Source: Bacteroidales bacterium UBA1309
GTDB taxonomy: Bacteria > Bacteroidota > Bacteroidia > Bacteroidales > Dysgonomonadaceae
Length of the DNA: 60,917 nucleotides
NCBI GenBank assembly: GCA_002307185.1
Contig: DBTT01000002.1
Coordinates: 1-60,917, forward strand
Direction: 5' to 3'
A program made the position numbers and the translations under genes. The number at the start of each line of letters is the position of its first letter. Within the stretch, counting starts at the first letter, position 1. Under the pieces are notes generated by a model. That model ran no database searches, had not been told where the DNA came from, and saw nothing but the letters and a program-made list of their open reading frames with translations. Shown here piece by piece: positions 17,464 through 26,723 of the stretch.

Positions 17464-18732
17464 ATGAGAGTCCTTTTACTGTCCACATTTGAAAAATCGG
17501 GTGGTGCCGCAATAGCTGCCTCACGCTTAGCCCTTGCCCTTCACTCAAATGGGATAGAGGCCAAGATGCTCGTTCGCAACAAGCAGACTGTGCGTCCGTG
17601 GGTTGTAGGATTGGACAAAACATACAAACACAATCTCCGCTTCGTGTGGGAGCGTTTCTGCATCTGGTTCTACAACCGATTTAGCAAGAAAAACTTGTTT
17701 GCCGTTTCGTTGGCAAATACCGGAGCCGATATTACCCAGTTGGAAGACTTCAAGGATGCCGACATCATTCACATCCACTGGGTGAACCAAGGCATGCTGT
17801 CATTGAAGGACATTGAAAAAATTGTGGATTCGGGCAAACCAATTGTCTGGACCATGCACGACATGTGGAATTCTACCGGAATATGCCATCATGCCCGGGA
17901 ATGCGACCATTATTTCACTCAAAGCTGTCACAACTGTTTCTTTATCGAGGGGTTTGGATGGATGAAAGAGCCTTCGGCAAGAGTGTTTCAACAGAAGAAG
18001 AGGCTGTATGCCAAATCCCGAATTTCGTTTGTGGCTTGTAGCCTTTGGCTGAGGAAAAGGGCTGAACTTAGTCCGTTGATGACTAACAAACAGTTGCTGA
18101 ATATTCCCAATCCGATCAATCCGGTTCAATTTGCTCCCAGTAATCAAGAATCGGTAAGAATTAAGTTGCATTTACCGAAAGACAAGAAACTTCTGCTTTT
18201 TGGCTCGATGAAAGTTACAGACAAGCGTAAAGGCATTGACTACATGGTGGAGGCTTGCCGCATCTTTTGCAATAAATACCCTTCTAAAAAGAATCAAATG
18301 GGAATCGTGATGATGGGAAACCACTCTGAAGAAGTGGTGGATCTACTCCCTTTCCCGGTATATTCTGTAGGGTTTGTGAGCGACGAAAATCATATTGTCG
18401 AGCTTTACAATGCTACAGACCTATATGTCACCCCTTCTTTGGAAGAAAATCTGCCAAACACTATTATGGAGGCACTTTCTTGTGGTATCCCCTGTGTCGG
18501 ATTTGAAATTGGTGGAATTCCCGAAATGATCGACCATCGGCAGAATGGTTATGTAGCTACATATAAGTCGGCAGCAGATTTGGCCGACGGAATTTATTGG
18601 TCTATTTTTGAAGCCGAAACAGAAACATTAAAGAGAAACGCTAGAGATAAGGTTTTGGAAAATTATTCGCAAGATGTTGTGGCAAAACAGTACCTCGAAT
18701 TATACAAATCAAAGCTTGATAAGCCGACCTGA
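17464..18732 (+). CDS. Glycosyltransferase family 4 (WcaC-like)
   Basis: A 422-residue GT-B enzyme. The opening MRVLLLSTFEKSGGAAIAAS with HIHWVNQGMLSLKDIEKI and the WTMHDMWNSTGICHHA segment is typical of a Bacteroidota GT4 subgroup near WcaC. The C-terminal donor-binding domain shows GSMKVTDKRKGIDYMVEA and the E-x7-E motif in PSLEENLPNTIMEALSCGIPCVG. A Cys/His cluster (CHHARECDHYFTQSCHNC) is characteristic of this subgroup and may bind a metal. It starts 10 nt after the GT42-like gene. Sugar specificity unknown. Confidence 0.88.
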   Translation: MRVLLLSTFEKSGGAAIAASRLALALHSNGIEAKMLVRNKQTVRPWVVGLDKTYKHNLRFVWERFCIWFYNRFSKKNLFAVSLANTGADITQLEDFKDADIIHIHWVNQGMLSLKDIEKIVDSGKPIVWTMHDMWNSTGICHHARECDHYFTQSCHNCFFIEGFGWMKEPSARVFQQKKRLYAKSRISFVACSLWLRKRAELSPLMTNKQLLNIPNPINPVQFAPSNQESVRIKLHLPKDKKLLLFGSMKVTDKRKGIDYMVEACRIFCNKYPSKKNQMGIVMMGNHSEEVVDLLPFPVYSVGFVSDENHIVELYNATDLYVTPSLEENLPNTIMEALSCGIPCVGFEIGGIPEMIDHRQNGYVATYKSAADLADGIYWSIFEAETETLKRNARDKVLENYSQDVVAKQYLELYKSKLDKPT

Positions 18733-18755
18733 AAGCTGTAAAATTTTTATTGAAA

Positions 18756-19517
18756 ATGAATGAGATGAATCCAACCCTCTCCATCATCACAGTCACCTAC
18801 AATGCTGAAAAAACGCTGCCCTTTACCCTCAAAAGTGTCGCCGAACAAACATACCGAGACATCCAATATATTCTCATTGATGGTAAATCAAGGGATAATA
18901 CCCTTTTGGTGATTGAAGAATCAAACGTTTCGATTCACGCCTTGGTGAGCGAGCCCGATAAAGGTTTGTATGATGCCATGAACAAAGGGGCAGCCCTTGC
19001 AACCGGTGATTATATCTGCTTTTTGAATGCCGGGGATACCTTTTTTGCACCCGACACGGTGGAGCGGATGATGAAAAGCATTCCGCAGGGTGAATTGCCC
19101 GGGGTTATTTATGGAGAAACGGCTTTGGTGAGCAAACAGCGATTTTTTGTAGGCATGCGTTGGCACCGTGCACCTGATGAAATGACGTGGAAAAGCTTTT
19201 TGGGGGGGATGCTGGTGAGCCATCAGGCATTTATACTGAAGAGGGATTTGTTCGAGCCTTACGAGTTGTCTTATCGATTTTCATCTGATGTGGATTGGTG
19301 TATCCGCATGATGAAAAAAACGAACAATATATACAATAGCCATCTCACGCTGATCAATTACCTAAATGAGGGAATGACCACAAGCAACCACAAAGCCTCG
19401 CTAAAAGAACGCTTTCGGATAATGGTAAAGCATTATGGCGCATTACCAACGCTTATCCAGCATGGAAAATTTTTCATAAATGGATTGAAGAAGAAATTAG
19501 CAAAAAAAAGTAAATAA
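18756..19517 (+). CDS. Glycosyltransferase family 2 (WcaA-like)
   Basis: A GT2 enzyme of about 253 residues. PTLSIITVTYNAEKTLPFTLKSV, YILIDGKSRDNTL and VSEPDKGLYDAMNKGAALATGDYICFLNAGD are the classic nucleotide-sugar and DxD-equivalent motifs of the colanic-acid WcaA type. It has no membrane anchor beyond a basic C-terminal tail. The ATG at 18756 is chosen because the earlier candidate is a TTG at 18750; ATG 18765 is also possible. It is the last gene of the first glycan locus and faces the outer-membrane gene on the opposite strand. Confidence 0.88.
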   Translation: MNEMNPTLSIITVTYNAEKTLPFTLKSVAEQTYRDIQYILIDGKSRDNTLLVIEESNVSIHALVSEPDKGLYDAMNKGAALATGDYICFLNAGDTFFAPDTVERMMKSIPQGELPGVIYGETALVSKQRFFVGMRWHRAPDEMTWKSFLGGMLVSHQAFILKRDLFEPYELSYRFSSDVDWCIRMMKKTNNIYNSHLTLINYLNEGMTTSNHKASLKERFRIMVKHYGALPTLIQHGKFFINGLKKKLAKKSK

Positions 19518-19547
19518 GCCACTAGCCAGAAGTTCCATTAATTTGCC

Positions 19548-20279
19548 TTAATCCTTGTCCTCATCTTTCTCCTTCTTCTTTTCCTTTCGGGGTGGAAAAG
19601 TGTAAGAAAATCCTATTCCGGTGCGAAGTCCCATCCATGATATTCTTGTCTTGTAACCATTGTCTAATTTTCCACCAAACTCTAGGTCGTAGCCTGCAAG
19701 TAGGTGAAACCCGAATCGTCCATAATTGGTTTTAACCCCAATTTGAGGCAACAAAGAAAAGGTCACCGAGCTATAATTTCCGTCATCGTCTTCGGTTACT
19801 GTTTGAGTAGCATATTCCTCATAAATGCTATGTTTGAGGTTAGATACGATAACTCCTGGTGACAATTCCCAAAACAGAGTAAGGTTCTGTTTCCCTTTCA
19901 CCGTGAAATCTATGTAGTCGTAACGATAACGGGTGCCGATCCTGACCGCGGACAAAATTAATTTGTTCGTATATTTGCCCGAATAGTCGGAATAAGCGAT
20001 CTTTCCCCCAGTACTCATCCTCGTAATTTGAAATCCAAATTCTTCCCGTTTATACACATAATTCAAGCCAAAAGTATGTGTGAAATAATTCGGGAAATTA
20101 GCTACTATTTTAGCGTTAGGGAGTTCCAATATCGTTGTTTGCAGTTTGGTGTCGATCAACTTGCGCAAGTCTCCCATCTGCGTATATGCTCCATATCCCC
20201 CCGTGTATTCAACAGACAATTGAGCCGAAGCTAATGTTGGGATCGATAAAAGGACAACAAGAATGAATCTATTTTTCAT
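19548..20279 (-). CDS. Predicted outer-membrane beta-barrel protein
   Basis: A 243-residue protein with a Sec signal peptide (LVVLLSIPTLASAQ) and alternating hydrophobic, aromatic-rich strands, consistent with a small eight- to ten-stranded barrel. The last strand TGIGFSYTFPP is followed by a highly charged tail (RKEKKKEKDEDKD), which is unusual for a barrel end and may lie in the periplasm. It starts 2 nt after the stop of the lipoprotein gene upstream, so the two probably form an operon and work together. No known function was recognised. Confidence 0.6.
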   Translation of the reverse strand: MKNRFILVVLLSIPTLASAQLSVEYTGGYGAYTQMGDLRKLIDTKLQTTILELPNAKIVANFPNYFTHTFGLNYVYKREEFGFQITRMSTGGKIAYSDYSGKYTNKLILSAVRIGTRYRYDYIDFTVKGKQNLTLFWELSPGVIVSNLKHSIYEEYATQTVTEDDDGNYSSVTFSLLPQIGVKTNYGRFGFHLLAGYDLEFGGKLDNGYKTRISWMGLRTGIGFSYTFPPRKEKKKEKDEDKD

Positions 20280-20281
20280 AA

Positions 20282-20725
20282 TTATTCTGCTTCAACAAAT
20301 TTGACATACAACATGGTACTGTCTTCGAAGTTGATACCTTCCAACCCTTTTATGTCAGCCAAACTCCCTGTTTGCGTGGAGACATGCAAAGACAATGTCA
20401 ACGGGTAGGTTTCACCGACCGTGAAGATTGTGTCTATTTGAATGTAATTGTTCTCTGATGTTAGGGTCAATGTGTCTAACCGAAAAACAGCAGAAACTAA
20501 TTCTCCAGATGAAATGGTGATTTGATAAGGTATCGAATCTTCTGCTGAAAGCGTTACGGTATCTTTAAGGGCATATCCCGAAAAACTGGTTGTCGCAGTT
20601 ATCGAATCAGAGAAAGGAGTCACGTCATAATACACAGTAGAATTGTTATCATATTGGCAAGAGATGAAAAACAACATTGCCACAGATAAGCTGCTATAAA
20701 TAGCTTTATTAAACGAATTAATCAT
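20282..20725 (-). CDS. Small lipoprotein of unknown function
   Basis: A 147-residue lipoprotein with lipobox Cys23 (FFISC). The mature part is rich in Thr/Ser and beta-strand pattern (TVTLSAEDSIPYQITISSG, TLTLTSENNYIQIDTIF), suggesting one immunoglobulin-like or beta-sandwich domain. It is paired with the outer-membrane barrel gene 2 nt downstream and lies after the TrmH-type methylase. I do not recognise the family. Confidence 0.6.
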   Translation of the reverse strand: MINSFNKAIYSSLSVAMLFFISCQYDNNSTVYYDVTPFSDSITATTSFSGYALKDTVTLSAEDSIPYQITISSGELVSAVFRLDTLTLTSENNYIQIDTIFTVGETYPLTLSLHVSTQTGSLADIKGLEGINFEDSTMLYVKFVEAE

Positions 20726-20806
20726 AAGAGATTTAATTTACAGATACAAAGAAAGGGAAAAATACCAAACGCGATTTCAATTTAACATGTAAATTCGGCT
20801 CACAGA

Positions 20807-21601
20807 TCAAAATCCCCTTTGCCGCATAGCTTCAAAGGTAAGCACAGCCGTTGAAACGGACACATTCAGCGAATCGATTTTTCCCCTCATTGGGATTTTC
20901 ACATGGGCATCGGCCTGACTGAGCCAAAAATCGGACAACCCATCTGCTTCTGTTCCCATCACAATGGCGGATGGAGCAGAAAAATCGGTGTTTTGGTAAA
21001 AGTCGGCAGACCTGAGTTCGGCTGCAAAAGTTTTTATCCCTTTTCTCTTGAGCCATTCTAATGCTTCTTGTGAGCTGCAGACGGCCGTTTGTACCGAGAA
21101 AAGACAGCCCACGCTCGACCGGATTACATTTGGGTTATACACATCGGTGAGCGGATCGCAAATGATGATTGCATCGGCTTGGGCTGCATCCGCTGTTCGC
21201 AGAATTGCACCTAAGTTTCCTGGTTTTTCCACTGATTCCAAAACGATGATAAATGGGTTTTCCGAAAGCCGTAAATCTTCCAGTCCTTGATCTTGCTGTT
21301 TTGCCAAAGCAATGATGCCGTCGGAGCCTTCACGGTAGGCCATTTTTTGAAACACCTGCACAGAAACCTCACTCGTTTTGGCAACATCAACCGATTCTAA
21401 CACATCGGGGTATTCCGACTTTTGAAAAATGTCGAAACAAACGAAAACGGCATCTATTTCATGGCCCGATTCCAAAGCAATGCTCAATTCACGAGCTCCT
21501 TCAATCACAAAAAGCTTTTGAGACTTTCGCTCCCGGCTTTTTCCGGCCAATTTGACAACGTTCTTTATCCTGTCATTGTCTATGCTGAGAATTTTCTCCA
21601 T
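20807..21601 (-). CDS. TrmH/SpoU family RNA 2'-O-methyltransferase
   Basis: A 264-residue SPOUT methyltransferase. It has the N-terminal substrate-binding domain (KNVVKLAGKSRERKSQKLFVIEGARELSIALESG) and the C-terminal knotted SAM domain with motifs PGNLGAILRTADAA, VMGTEADGLSDFWL and IPMRGKIDSLNVSVSTAVLTFEA. Such enzymes methylate ribose in rRNA or tRNA; the exact nucleotide is unclear (RlmB- or TsnR-like). A -7 box TAACTTTG (minus, 21628-21635) precedes it. The lipoprotein/barrel pair downstream may be read through from it. Confidence 0.92.
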   Translation of the reverse strand: MEKILSIDNDRIKNVVKLAGKSRERKSQKLFVIEGARELSIALESGHEIDAVFVCFDIFQKSEYPDVLESVDVAKTSEVSVQVFQKMAYREGSDGIIALAKQQDQGLEDLRLSENPFIIVLESVEKPGNLGAILRTADAAQADAIIICDPLTDVYNPNVIRSSVGCLFSVQTAVCSSQEALEWLKRKGIKTFAAELRSADFYQNTDFSAPSAIVMGTEADGLSDFWLSQADAHVKIPMRGKIDSLNVSVSTAVLTFEAMRQRGF

Positions 21602-21627
21602 CCTAGTATTTCAAAAATTAGGTTATT

Positions 21628-21635
21628 CAAAGTTA
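21628..21635 (-). promoter_or_regulatory. -7 box of the TrmH gene
   Basis: Reads TAACTTTG on the minus strand, matching TAnnTTTG, 27 nt before the ATG. No clear -33 element is seen. Confidence 0.4.
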
Positions 21636-21825
21636 TTCCAAAAGTATAATACATTAATCGAAATATTATATTTTTTCAGATAATTTATCTTCAAACACGC
21701 AGACCTGTAATCTTATAGGTTTGTTAACCAGTTAGATATTGGTAAAAAACATTTTATTAATGCAATTAAAATCAGGTTAAATCACTTTGTTTTAATAAAA
21801 TTAAATATTTTTTTAATTTAGCAGA

Positions 21826-21857
21826 TTTGCATAGTGAATAAATATTTAATATTTTTG
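21826..21857 (+). promoter_or_regulatory. Consensus promoter for the lipoprotein/DUF5723 operon
   Basis: TTTG (21826-21829), a 20-nt spacer and TATTTTTG (21850-21857) form a full Bacteroidota promoter. The predicted start near 21864 leaves a leader of roughly 95 nt before the ATG at 21961. Confidence 0.6.
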
Positions 21858-21960
21858 AAGAATTCGGAAAAATCAAAAAACCGGCACGGAGTGTCTTTCG
21901 TTATTTTACCATTGATCAACTATCATTTTGAAAACAGAATATCGCATAATCTTATTTATA

Positions 21961-23694
21961 ATGAGAAAATTATGTCTTAGGAAAGGAACTTGTGGGTTAC
22001 TACTTCTTTTATTCCTCGGCTCTTGTAGTGTTGACAGTTCATACGATTTGAGCAAAGATATAGATTTGACCATGGCTCTTGGCGGCAATGGATTAGCCCT
22101 TAAGCTCGGCAATACCGAAAAAATGTATTTGAGGGATATACTCAAAACAAATGAATCGAGTTTGTTGGATACTATTACTTCAGGGGATAATTTGGGCCTC
22201 TATTATCTAGTTGAGAGTGGCTCGTCCAACTTCAATGTCAATGTTGATAGCATAGCCCCTTTCGAGATTAATCCGATCAGTGCCCGCACAAATGCCTTGT
22301 ATGCTGTGCCACAAGATGTTTCCGGGGCAAACTTTTATAAAGATACGCTTGCCTCTGCCAAGTCCAATCTGAATATTGCGATTCCGAATATTCCAGTTGA
22401 GGTGAAGGAAGTTCACTCTGTCTCGTTAAGCAATGCGTATGCCACCATTCAGCTATCAACGGATAACTCCAAATTCAAAATTACATCTTATACTGATCTA
22501 AAGGTCAAACTCCCTGATTTTGTTGAATCGTCCTTGTTGAATAGTGCACATGAATATGTTGTCAGTGGGAGCTCCGAAACGATAACCATACCTATTCAAA
22601 CACTCGAATTTCCTGTTGATGGTTCATTCGGGCACGAAGTGCTTGACGGAGAGATACAACAAGACGGTGAGGTAAGTCTCGATGGCAATATCCGCTTGTC
22701 CACAGATGGGACAGTTGATCTTTCCAAGGGGGAAACCGTGAAAGTTGTTTTCAATGTCACATTCTCTAAAATTTCACCGCAGCAGATCACAGGTCTTGTT
22801 GACCCAACCCTCAATATAGATATAGACCCAATACAAATCCGTAGTGAATTACCTCAGTTTTTAAAAGACGATTCGGTTCGTTTTTCTGTAACCAACCCAA
22901 CTGTAAAGCTAAGTTTTAATGGAGAGAATCTTCCATTTCCACTTCTGTTCAAGGGTATTCTTGAAAGTAGGGTAAACAGCCAGGTTATTGCTTCTGTTTC
23001 GGTTCCCCAATCGGGTCGTGTGAGTATTCCAAAAGGATCAACAAGTGTTTCATATTTTTCGCAGGCCTCCACTCCTTTTGACCCATATGGTGTTGATGCT
23101 TCCGCTAATAAAGAGACTGTAACCGACCTGAATAGCTTGATAACCAAATTGCCAGAGCAAATAACTGTCGATTTCAATGATGGGAAAGTAATTGCCGATC
23201 AAAGTGCCGAGCATTCTATCTACTTGGGGCAAGATTATGGAGTAGGTGTTGACTATGAGATTTTCATCCCATTCCAGTTCGATAAGGACTTGCAAGTACT
23301 TTACAACGATTCGGTTGTTGACATGAACAAAGATTTGAAAGATTATCAAGCTGAAGGCCTGACTATTACAGCAACGGCTCTGAATGCAATTCCGTTGAAC
23401 TTGTTAGTAGAGATTATTCCTTACGATGTTGATGGAAACGTAATTAGTGGGATATCGGTTGAATCCGCAACAATCGCATCCGGAACATTGGATTCCCCAA
23501 AACAGACAGAAGTTAGTGTGAAATTTTCTCCAACGTCTCCTGCTTACGTGAGCGAAATAGAAAAGTTGAAATTTAAGTTCACAGCTTCGGCATCTGATTT
23601 AGCTACCGGAGAGGTACTCCTTTCAACACAATATATCCAGATGAACGATCTTCGTATTAAGTTGAACGGGACGATTATAACCAATTTCAATTGA
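21961..23694 (+). CDS. Large beta-rich lipoprotein, function unknown
   Basis: A 577-residue lipoprotein with lipobox Cys22 (LLFLGSC). ATG 21961 gives a normal signal sequence; an in-frame TTG 33 nt upstream would extend it unnaturally. The mature chain is made of repeated beta-strand segments with phrases such as LSTDNSKFKITSYTDLKVKL and VNSQVIASVSVPQSGRVSI, and ends in IKLNGTIITNFN. It resembles Bacteroidota surface or periplasmic lipoproteins built from beta-sandwich domains, but I recognise no catalytic motif. It is followed 28 nt later by a DUF5723 protein, so the pair is likely an outer-membrane lipoprotein and barrel partner. Confidence 0.65.
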   Translation: MRKLCLRKGTCGLLLLLFLGSCSVDSSYDLSKDIDLTMALGGNGLALKLGNTEKMYLRDILKTNESSLLDTITSGDNLGLYYLVESGSSNFNVNVDSIAPFEINPISARTNALYAVPQDVSGANFYKDTLASAKSNLNIAIPNIPVEVKEVHSVSLSNAYATIQLSTDNSKFKITSYTDLKVKLPDFVESSLLNSAHEYVVSGSSETITIPIQTLEFPVDGSFGHEVLDGEIQQDGEVSLDGNIRLSTDGTVDLSKGETVKVVFNVTFSKISPQQITGLVDPTLNIDIDPIQIRSELPQFLKDDSVRFSVTNPTVKLSFNGENLPFPLLFKGILESRVNSQVIASVSVPQSGRVSIPKGSTSVSYFSQASTPFDPYGVDASANKETVTDLNSLITKLPEQITVDFNDGKVIADQSAEHSIYLGQDYGVGVDYEIFIPFQFDKDLQVLYNDSVVDMNKDLKDYQAEGLTITATALNAIPLNLLVEIIPYDVDGNVISGISVESATIASGTLDSPKQTEVSVKFSPTSPAYVSEIEKLKFKFTASASDLATGEVLLSTQYIQMNDLRIKLNGTIITNFN

Positions 23695-23722
23695 CAGAAA
23701 CGCTAACACGAAAAAGAACCCT

Positions 23723-25129
23723 ATGAAACATTATGTCTATCGGTCAGTGCTTTGTGCGATGGTGTTTGCTTTTGCAATCAAAACGTCAGCCCAAGAGTTG
23801 CGTTCGTCCTACTTTATGAAAACGTCAACATTCCGCCATCAGCTAAACCCTGCGCTTGCTGACCAAGCCTACTTTGGGCTTTTATTCGGAAATACGAATA
23901 TCGCAACGAGGGGCAACATCGGATTATCCAATTTCGTATATAAATTGGATAACAATTCCGACTACGACCTCACCACTTTTATGAGTCCGGAGGTGAGTGC
24001 AGATGAGTTTTTGGGAAAGTTGCATGATAAAAACAGAATCAGTGTAAACGTCAACTACAACCTCTTGTCCGTTGGATTTAAAGGGTTCCGGGGTGTGAAT
24101 GTCATCGAGATAAATATGAAATCCAACACAGCCTTGAGCCTTCCTTACGAGCTCTTCGAATTCATGAAAAAGACGGGTGAAAAAGAACACTATTCGTTCA
24201 AAAACTTAGGGGCGAAATCCCTCAATTATCTTGAAGTAGGATTCGGGCATTCTCACAAGATTAGCAATAACCTGACGATAGGAGGCAAGCTCAAAGTCCT
24301 TTCAGGAATAGCTTATGCAAAGTTTGATGTTGATTATTTGGACTTAACTCTCAATGAGGACGTGTGGACTATCAATGGCAACACCAAATTTTCGGCAGCC
24401 GTCATGAAATCGAAATTCAAATACGACGATGACCCCGATCCCGATACAACGGATTCTTCGAGAGGAGATAAGGTAATCGGAATGGATGATGTCGGCTTCG
24501 GCACTCCCGGATTTGGATTGGCGCTGGATTTGGGATTTACATACAAAGTCGCATCCATTGATGGGCTTACGGTTTCGGGCGCATTGACCGATTTCGGGCG
24601 CATCACTTGGAAAAATACGAACACAGCCTCTTCCAAAGGTACTTGGGAGTTTGACGGATTCAATAATCCAATTTATGCTACAGGAGAAGATACCGGGGAC
24701 AATAAGATTGGCGATCAGCTTGAAGCCTTGGGCGATGATTTGAAAAAAGTGTTTTCAGTGTATGATGATGGCCAGAAAAACGAGAGTTCTTCTTTGGCTG
24801 CAACACTTTCCCTTGCAGCGGAATACGAAATGCCATTCTACCACAAGCTGTCTGCCGGGATTTTGTTTACAAAGCGCTTTGATGGAATTTTTTCCTCACA
24901 TCAAACAACATTGGCATGCAACTATCGTCCCCTTAAGTTTGTGGAAGCTTCCCTTGACATTTCCAGTACCTCTGAAGGTCTAACATTTGGAGGAATGTTG
25001 AGCCTATATACAAAAGGGTTTAATCTCTTTGTCGGATCTGATAGCTTCCTCGGCAAAGTTTCAAAAGAATACATCCCCTTACACAACGGAAATGCCAATC
25101 TTGCTTTTGGCATCAATTTCCCGCTTTAA
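23723..25129 (+). CDS. DUF5723 family outer-membrane protein
   Basis: A 468-residue protein with a Sec signal peptide (AMVFAFAIKTSAQE), followed by SYFMKTSTFRHQLNPALADQAYFGLL, the opening pattern of the Bacteroidota DUF5723 family. The rest has the alternating strands of a long beta-barrel, related in style to PorV/OmpP1-type barrels, and ends NANLAFGINFPL with a terminal aromatic-containing strand. An acidic loop (DDDPDPDTTDSS) may bind calcium. It is probably co-transcribed with the lipoprotein 28 nt upstream. Function is unknown. Confidence 0.75.
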   Translation: MKHYVYRSVLCAMVFAFAIKTSAQELRSSYFMKTSTFRHQLNPALADQAYFGLLFGNTNIATRGNIGLSNFVYKLDNNSDYDLTTFMSPEVSADEFLGKLHDKNRISVNVNYNLLSVGFKGFRGVNVIEINMKSNTALSLPYELFEFMKKTGEKEHYSFKNLGAKSLNYLEVGFGHSHKISNNLTIGGKLKVLSGIAYAKFDVDYLDLTLNEDVWTINGNTKFSAAVMKSKFKYDDDPDPDTTDSSRGDKVIGMDDVGFGTPGFGLALDLGFTYKVASIDGLTVSGALTDFGRITWKNTNTASSKGTWEFDGFNNPIYATGEDTGDNKIGDQLEALGDDLKKVFSVYDDGQKNESSSLAATLSLAAEYEMPFYHKLSAGILFTKRFDGIFSSHQTTLACNYRPLKFVEASLDISSTSEGLTFGGMLSLYTKGFNLFVGSDSFLGKVSKEYIPLHNGNANLAFGINFPL

Positions 25130-25360
25130 AAATGAGATAACAAAGTAGCCCACTTTCCATGAGTCTGTTTATATGGCATGGAAAAACTTGACATAAAAGT
25201 CGATCACCTATTTTCGATCGGGAAAGAACGCATAATGAGGCAAAATAAATGTTGTGATTTTCGACTTCAATCAAGGGAACGGTTATTGTGAAAAAACATA
25301 GTTTCTCTTATGAAAGAAGATAAAAGGATTCTAAACAATGGAGGCATAACCTCATAAAAA

Positions 25361-25392
25361 AACAAAGCATCTCTGAAAGAAGATGCTTTGTT
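25361..25392 (-). terminator. glnA terminator
   Basis: A perfect 12-bp stem (25361-25372 with 25381-25392) around an 8-nt loop is followed on the minus strand by a run of T (A-tract 25356-25362). It lies 28 nt past the glnA stop. Confidence 0.8.
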
Positions 25393-25419
25393 GTAAATTA
25401 TATTTTGCTAAAACTTTTG

Positions 25420-26433
25420 TTATTTCACAGAGTGAACAGTTTTGATAATTCTTGCGGCTACTTTGTAAGGATCGGCAGCAGAGTTTGGACGACGGTCTTC
25501 CAACCAGCCTTTCCAGCCTTTTTCTACTGTAGCGATAGGGATACGGATAGAAGCACCACGGTCAGAAACACCAAAGCTAAATTTATCGATAGACTGAGTT
25601 TCGTGTTTACCGGTCAAGCGCAAGTGATTGTCAGCCCCATAGACGTCGATGTGAGCTTTAATGATGTCAGCAGGAGCAAATGCACCACAGATTTTTGCAT
25701 ATGTTTCTTGTGATCCACAAGTTCTCAATACACTGTTGGAGAAGTTTGCGTGCATACCAGAACCGTTCCAGTCAGTATCTCCAAGAGGTTTACAGTGCCA
25801 GTTGATGGCTACGCCATATTTTTCAGCAGTTCTTTCCAACAAATAACGAGCAACCCAAGTTTCATCTCCGGCAGCAGCAGCTCCTTTAGCAAATACTTGG
25901 AATTCCCATTGTCCAGCAGCAACTTCAGCATTGATACCTTCCACATTCAAACCAGCTTCCAGGCAAATGTCAAGATGCTCTTCGATGATTTCACGACCAA
26001 AAGCATTTTTAGCTCCTACACTGCAATAATATTGGCCTTGTGGTGCAGGATAACCTCCCGCAGGAAAACCCAAAGGAAGGTTGGTTGCAGTATCCCACAA
26101 GAAATATTCTTGTTCGAAACCAAACCAAAAATCAGCGTCTTCATCATCTATTGTTGCACGACCATTTGTAGGATGAGGAGTTCCATCAGCGTTCAATACT
26201 TCAGTCATTACCAACCAACCGTTTTTGCGTGCGGGATCTGGAAAAATAGCCACTGGCTTCAACAACAAGTCAGAAGAGCCTCCTGTTGCTTGTTCAGTTG
26301 ATGAGCCATCAAAGCTCCAAAGAGGAGCATCTTCTAATTTACCACTAAAATCTGATAGGATTTTTGTTTTGCTGCGGAGTCCTTGTGTAGGAAATGAACC
26401 GTCAAGCCAAATGTACTCTAATTTTGATTTCAT
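25420..26433 (-). CDS. glnA: Glutamine synthetase, short group II-like type
   Basis: A 337-residue enzyme making glutamine from glutamate, ammonia and ATP. Motifs are EYIWLDGSFPTQGLRSKTK, LPLWSFDGSSTEQA-like WSFDGSST, FGFEQEYFL (metal-binding Glu), the substrate segment VEGINAEVAAGQWEFQV, GAAAAGDETWVARYLL, the ATP/Gly loop SGMHANFS and GASIRIP near the C-terminus. The length and order match the eukaryote-like GSII enzymes present in many Bacteroidota. ATG 26433 (MKSKLEY) is chosen because the 31 upstream in-frame residues are hydrophobic and span the promoter. It has its own promoter (26474-26502) and terminator. Confidence 0.93.
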   Translation of the reverse strand: MKSKLEYIWLDGSFPTQGLRSKTKILSDFSGKLEDAPLWSFDGSSTEQATGGSSDLLLKPVAIFPDPARKNGWLVMTEVLNADGTPHPTNGRATIDDEDADFWFGFEQEYFLWDTATNLPLGFPAGGYPAPQGQYYCSVGAKNAFGREIIEEHLDICLEAGLNVEGINAEVAAGQWEFQVFAKGAAAAGDETWVARYLLERTAEKYGVAINWHCKPLGDTDWNGSGMHANFSNSVLRTCGSQETYAKICGAFAPADIIKAHIDVYGADNHLRLTGKHETQSIDKFSFGVSDRGASIRIPIATVEKGWKGWLEDRRPNSAADPYKVAARIIKTVHSVK

Positions 26434-26473
26434 GTTCGCTATTTTTATTTGCGTTTTGTTGTAAATACTTCTG

Positions 26474-26502
26474 CAAAGATAGCAAAAGATTAGAAATAAC
26501 AA
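26474..26502 (-). promoter_or_regulatory. glnA promoter
   Basis: On the minus strand TTG (26502-26500) is followed after 18 nt by TATCTTTG (26481-26474), a good TAnnTTTG box. The leader to ATG 26433 would be about 35 nt. Confidence 0.5.
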
Positions 26503-26656
26503 CAGCAGAATGTCATTAATCTCCAATTGTGAAGCGTCTTAACATTTTTTTATTCTTTCCGAAAGAGCTAGGGGAATTGTCTTTTTGGTTATCTTGTGGC
26601 AAATCAAATAGTAATTCAAAAGAGAATGTCGAAGTACTATTGGTGGCTGTCTGGGG

Positions 26657-26710
26657 TAATAAAACAGAGTCGGCTGTCCTAACCTTTGGACAGCCGACTC
26701 TGTTTTATTA
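26657..26710 (-). terminator. Very long perfect hairpin after the PpiD-like gene
   Basis: A perfect 23-bp stem (26657-26679 with 26688-26710) closes an 8-nt loop, 13 nt beyond the stop. T-rich ends on both sides allow bidirectional termination between this gene and glnA. Confidence 0.8.
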
Positions 26711-26723
26711 TATTCGATCAAGT

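Larger units (their letters stand above)
21602..21960. other. Divergent AT-rich intergenic region
   Basis: This 359-nt gap separates the TrmH gene and the large lipoprotein gene. It is very AT-rich, and apart from the two promoters listed separately (minus -7 box 21628-21635; plus promoter 21826-21857) I see no gene or RNA structure in it. Confidence 0.5.
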
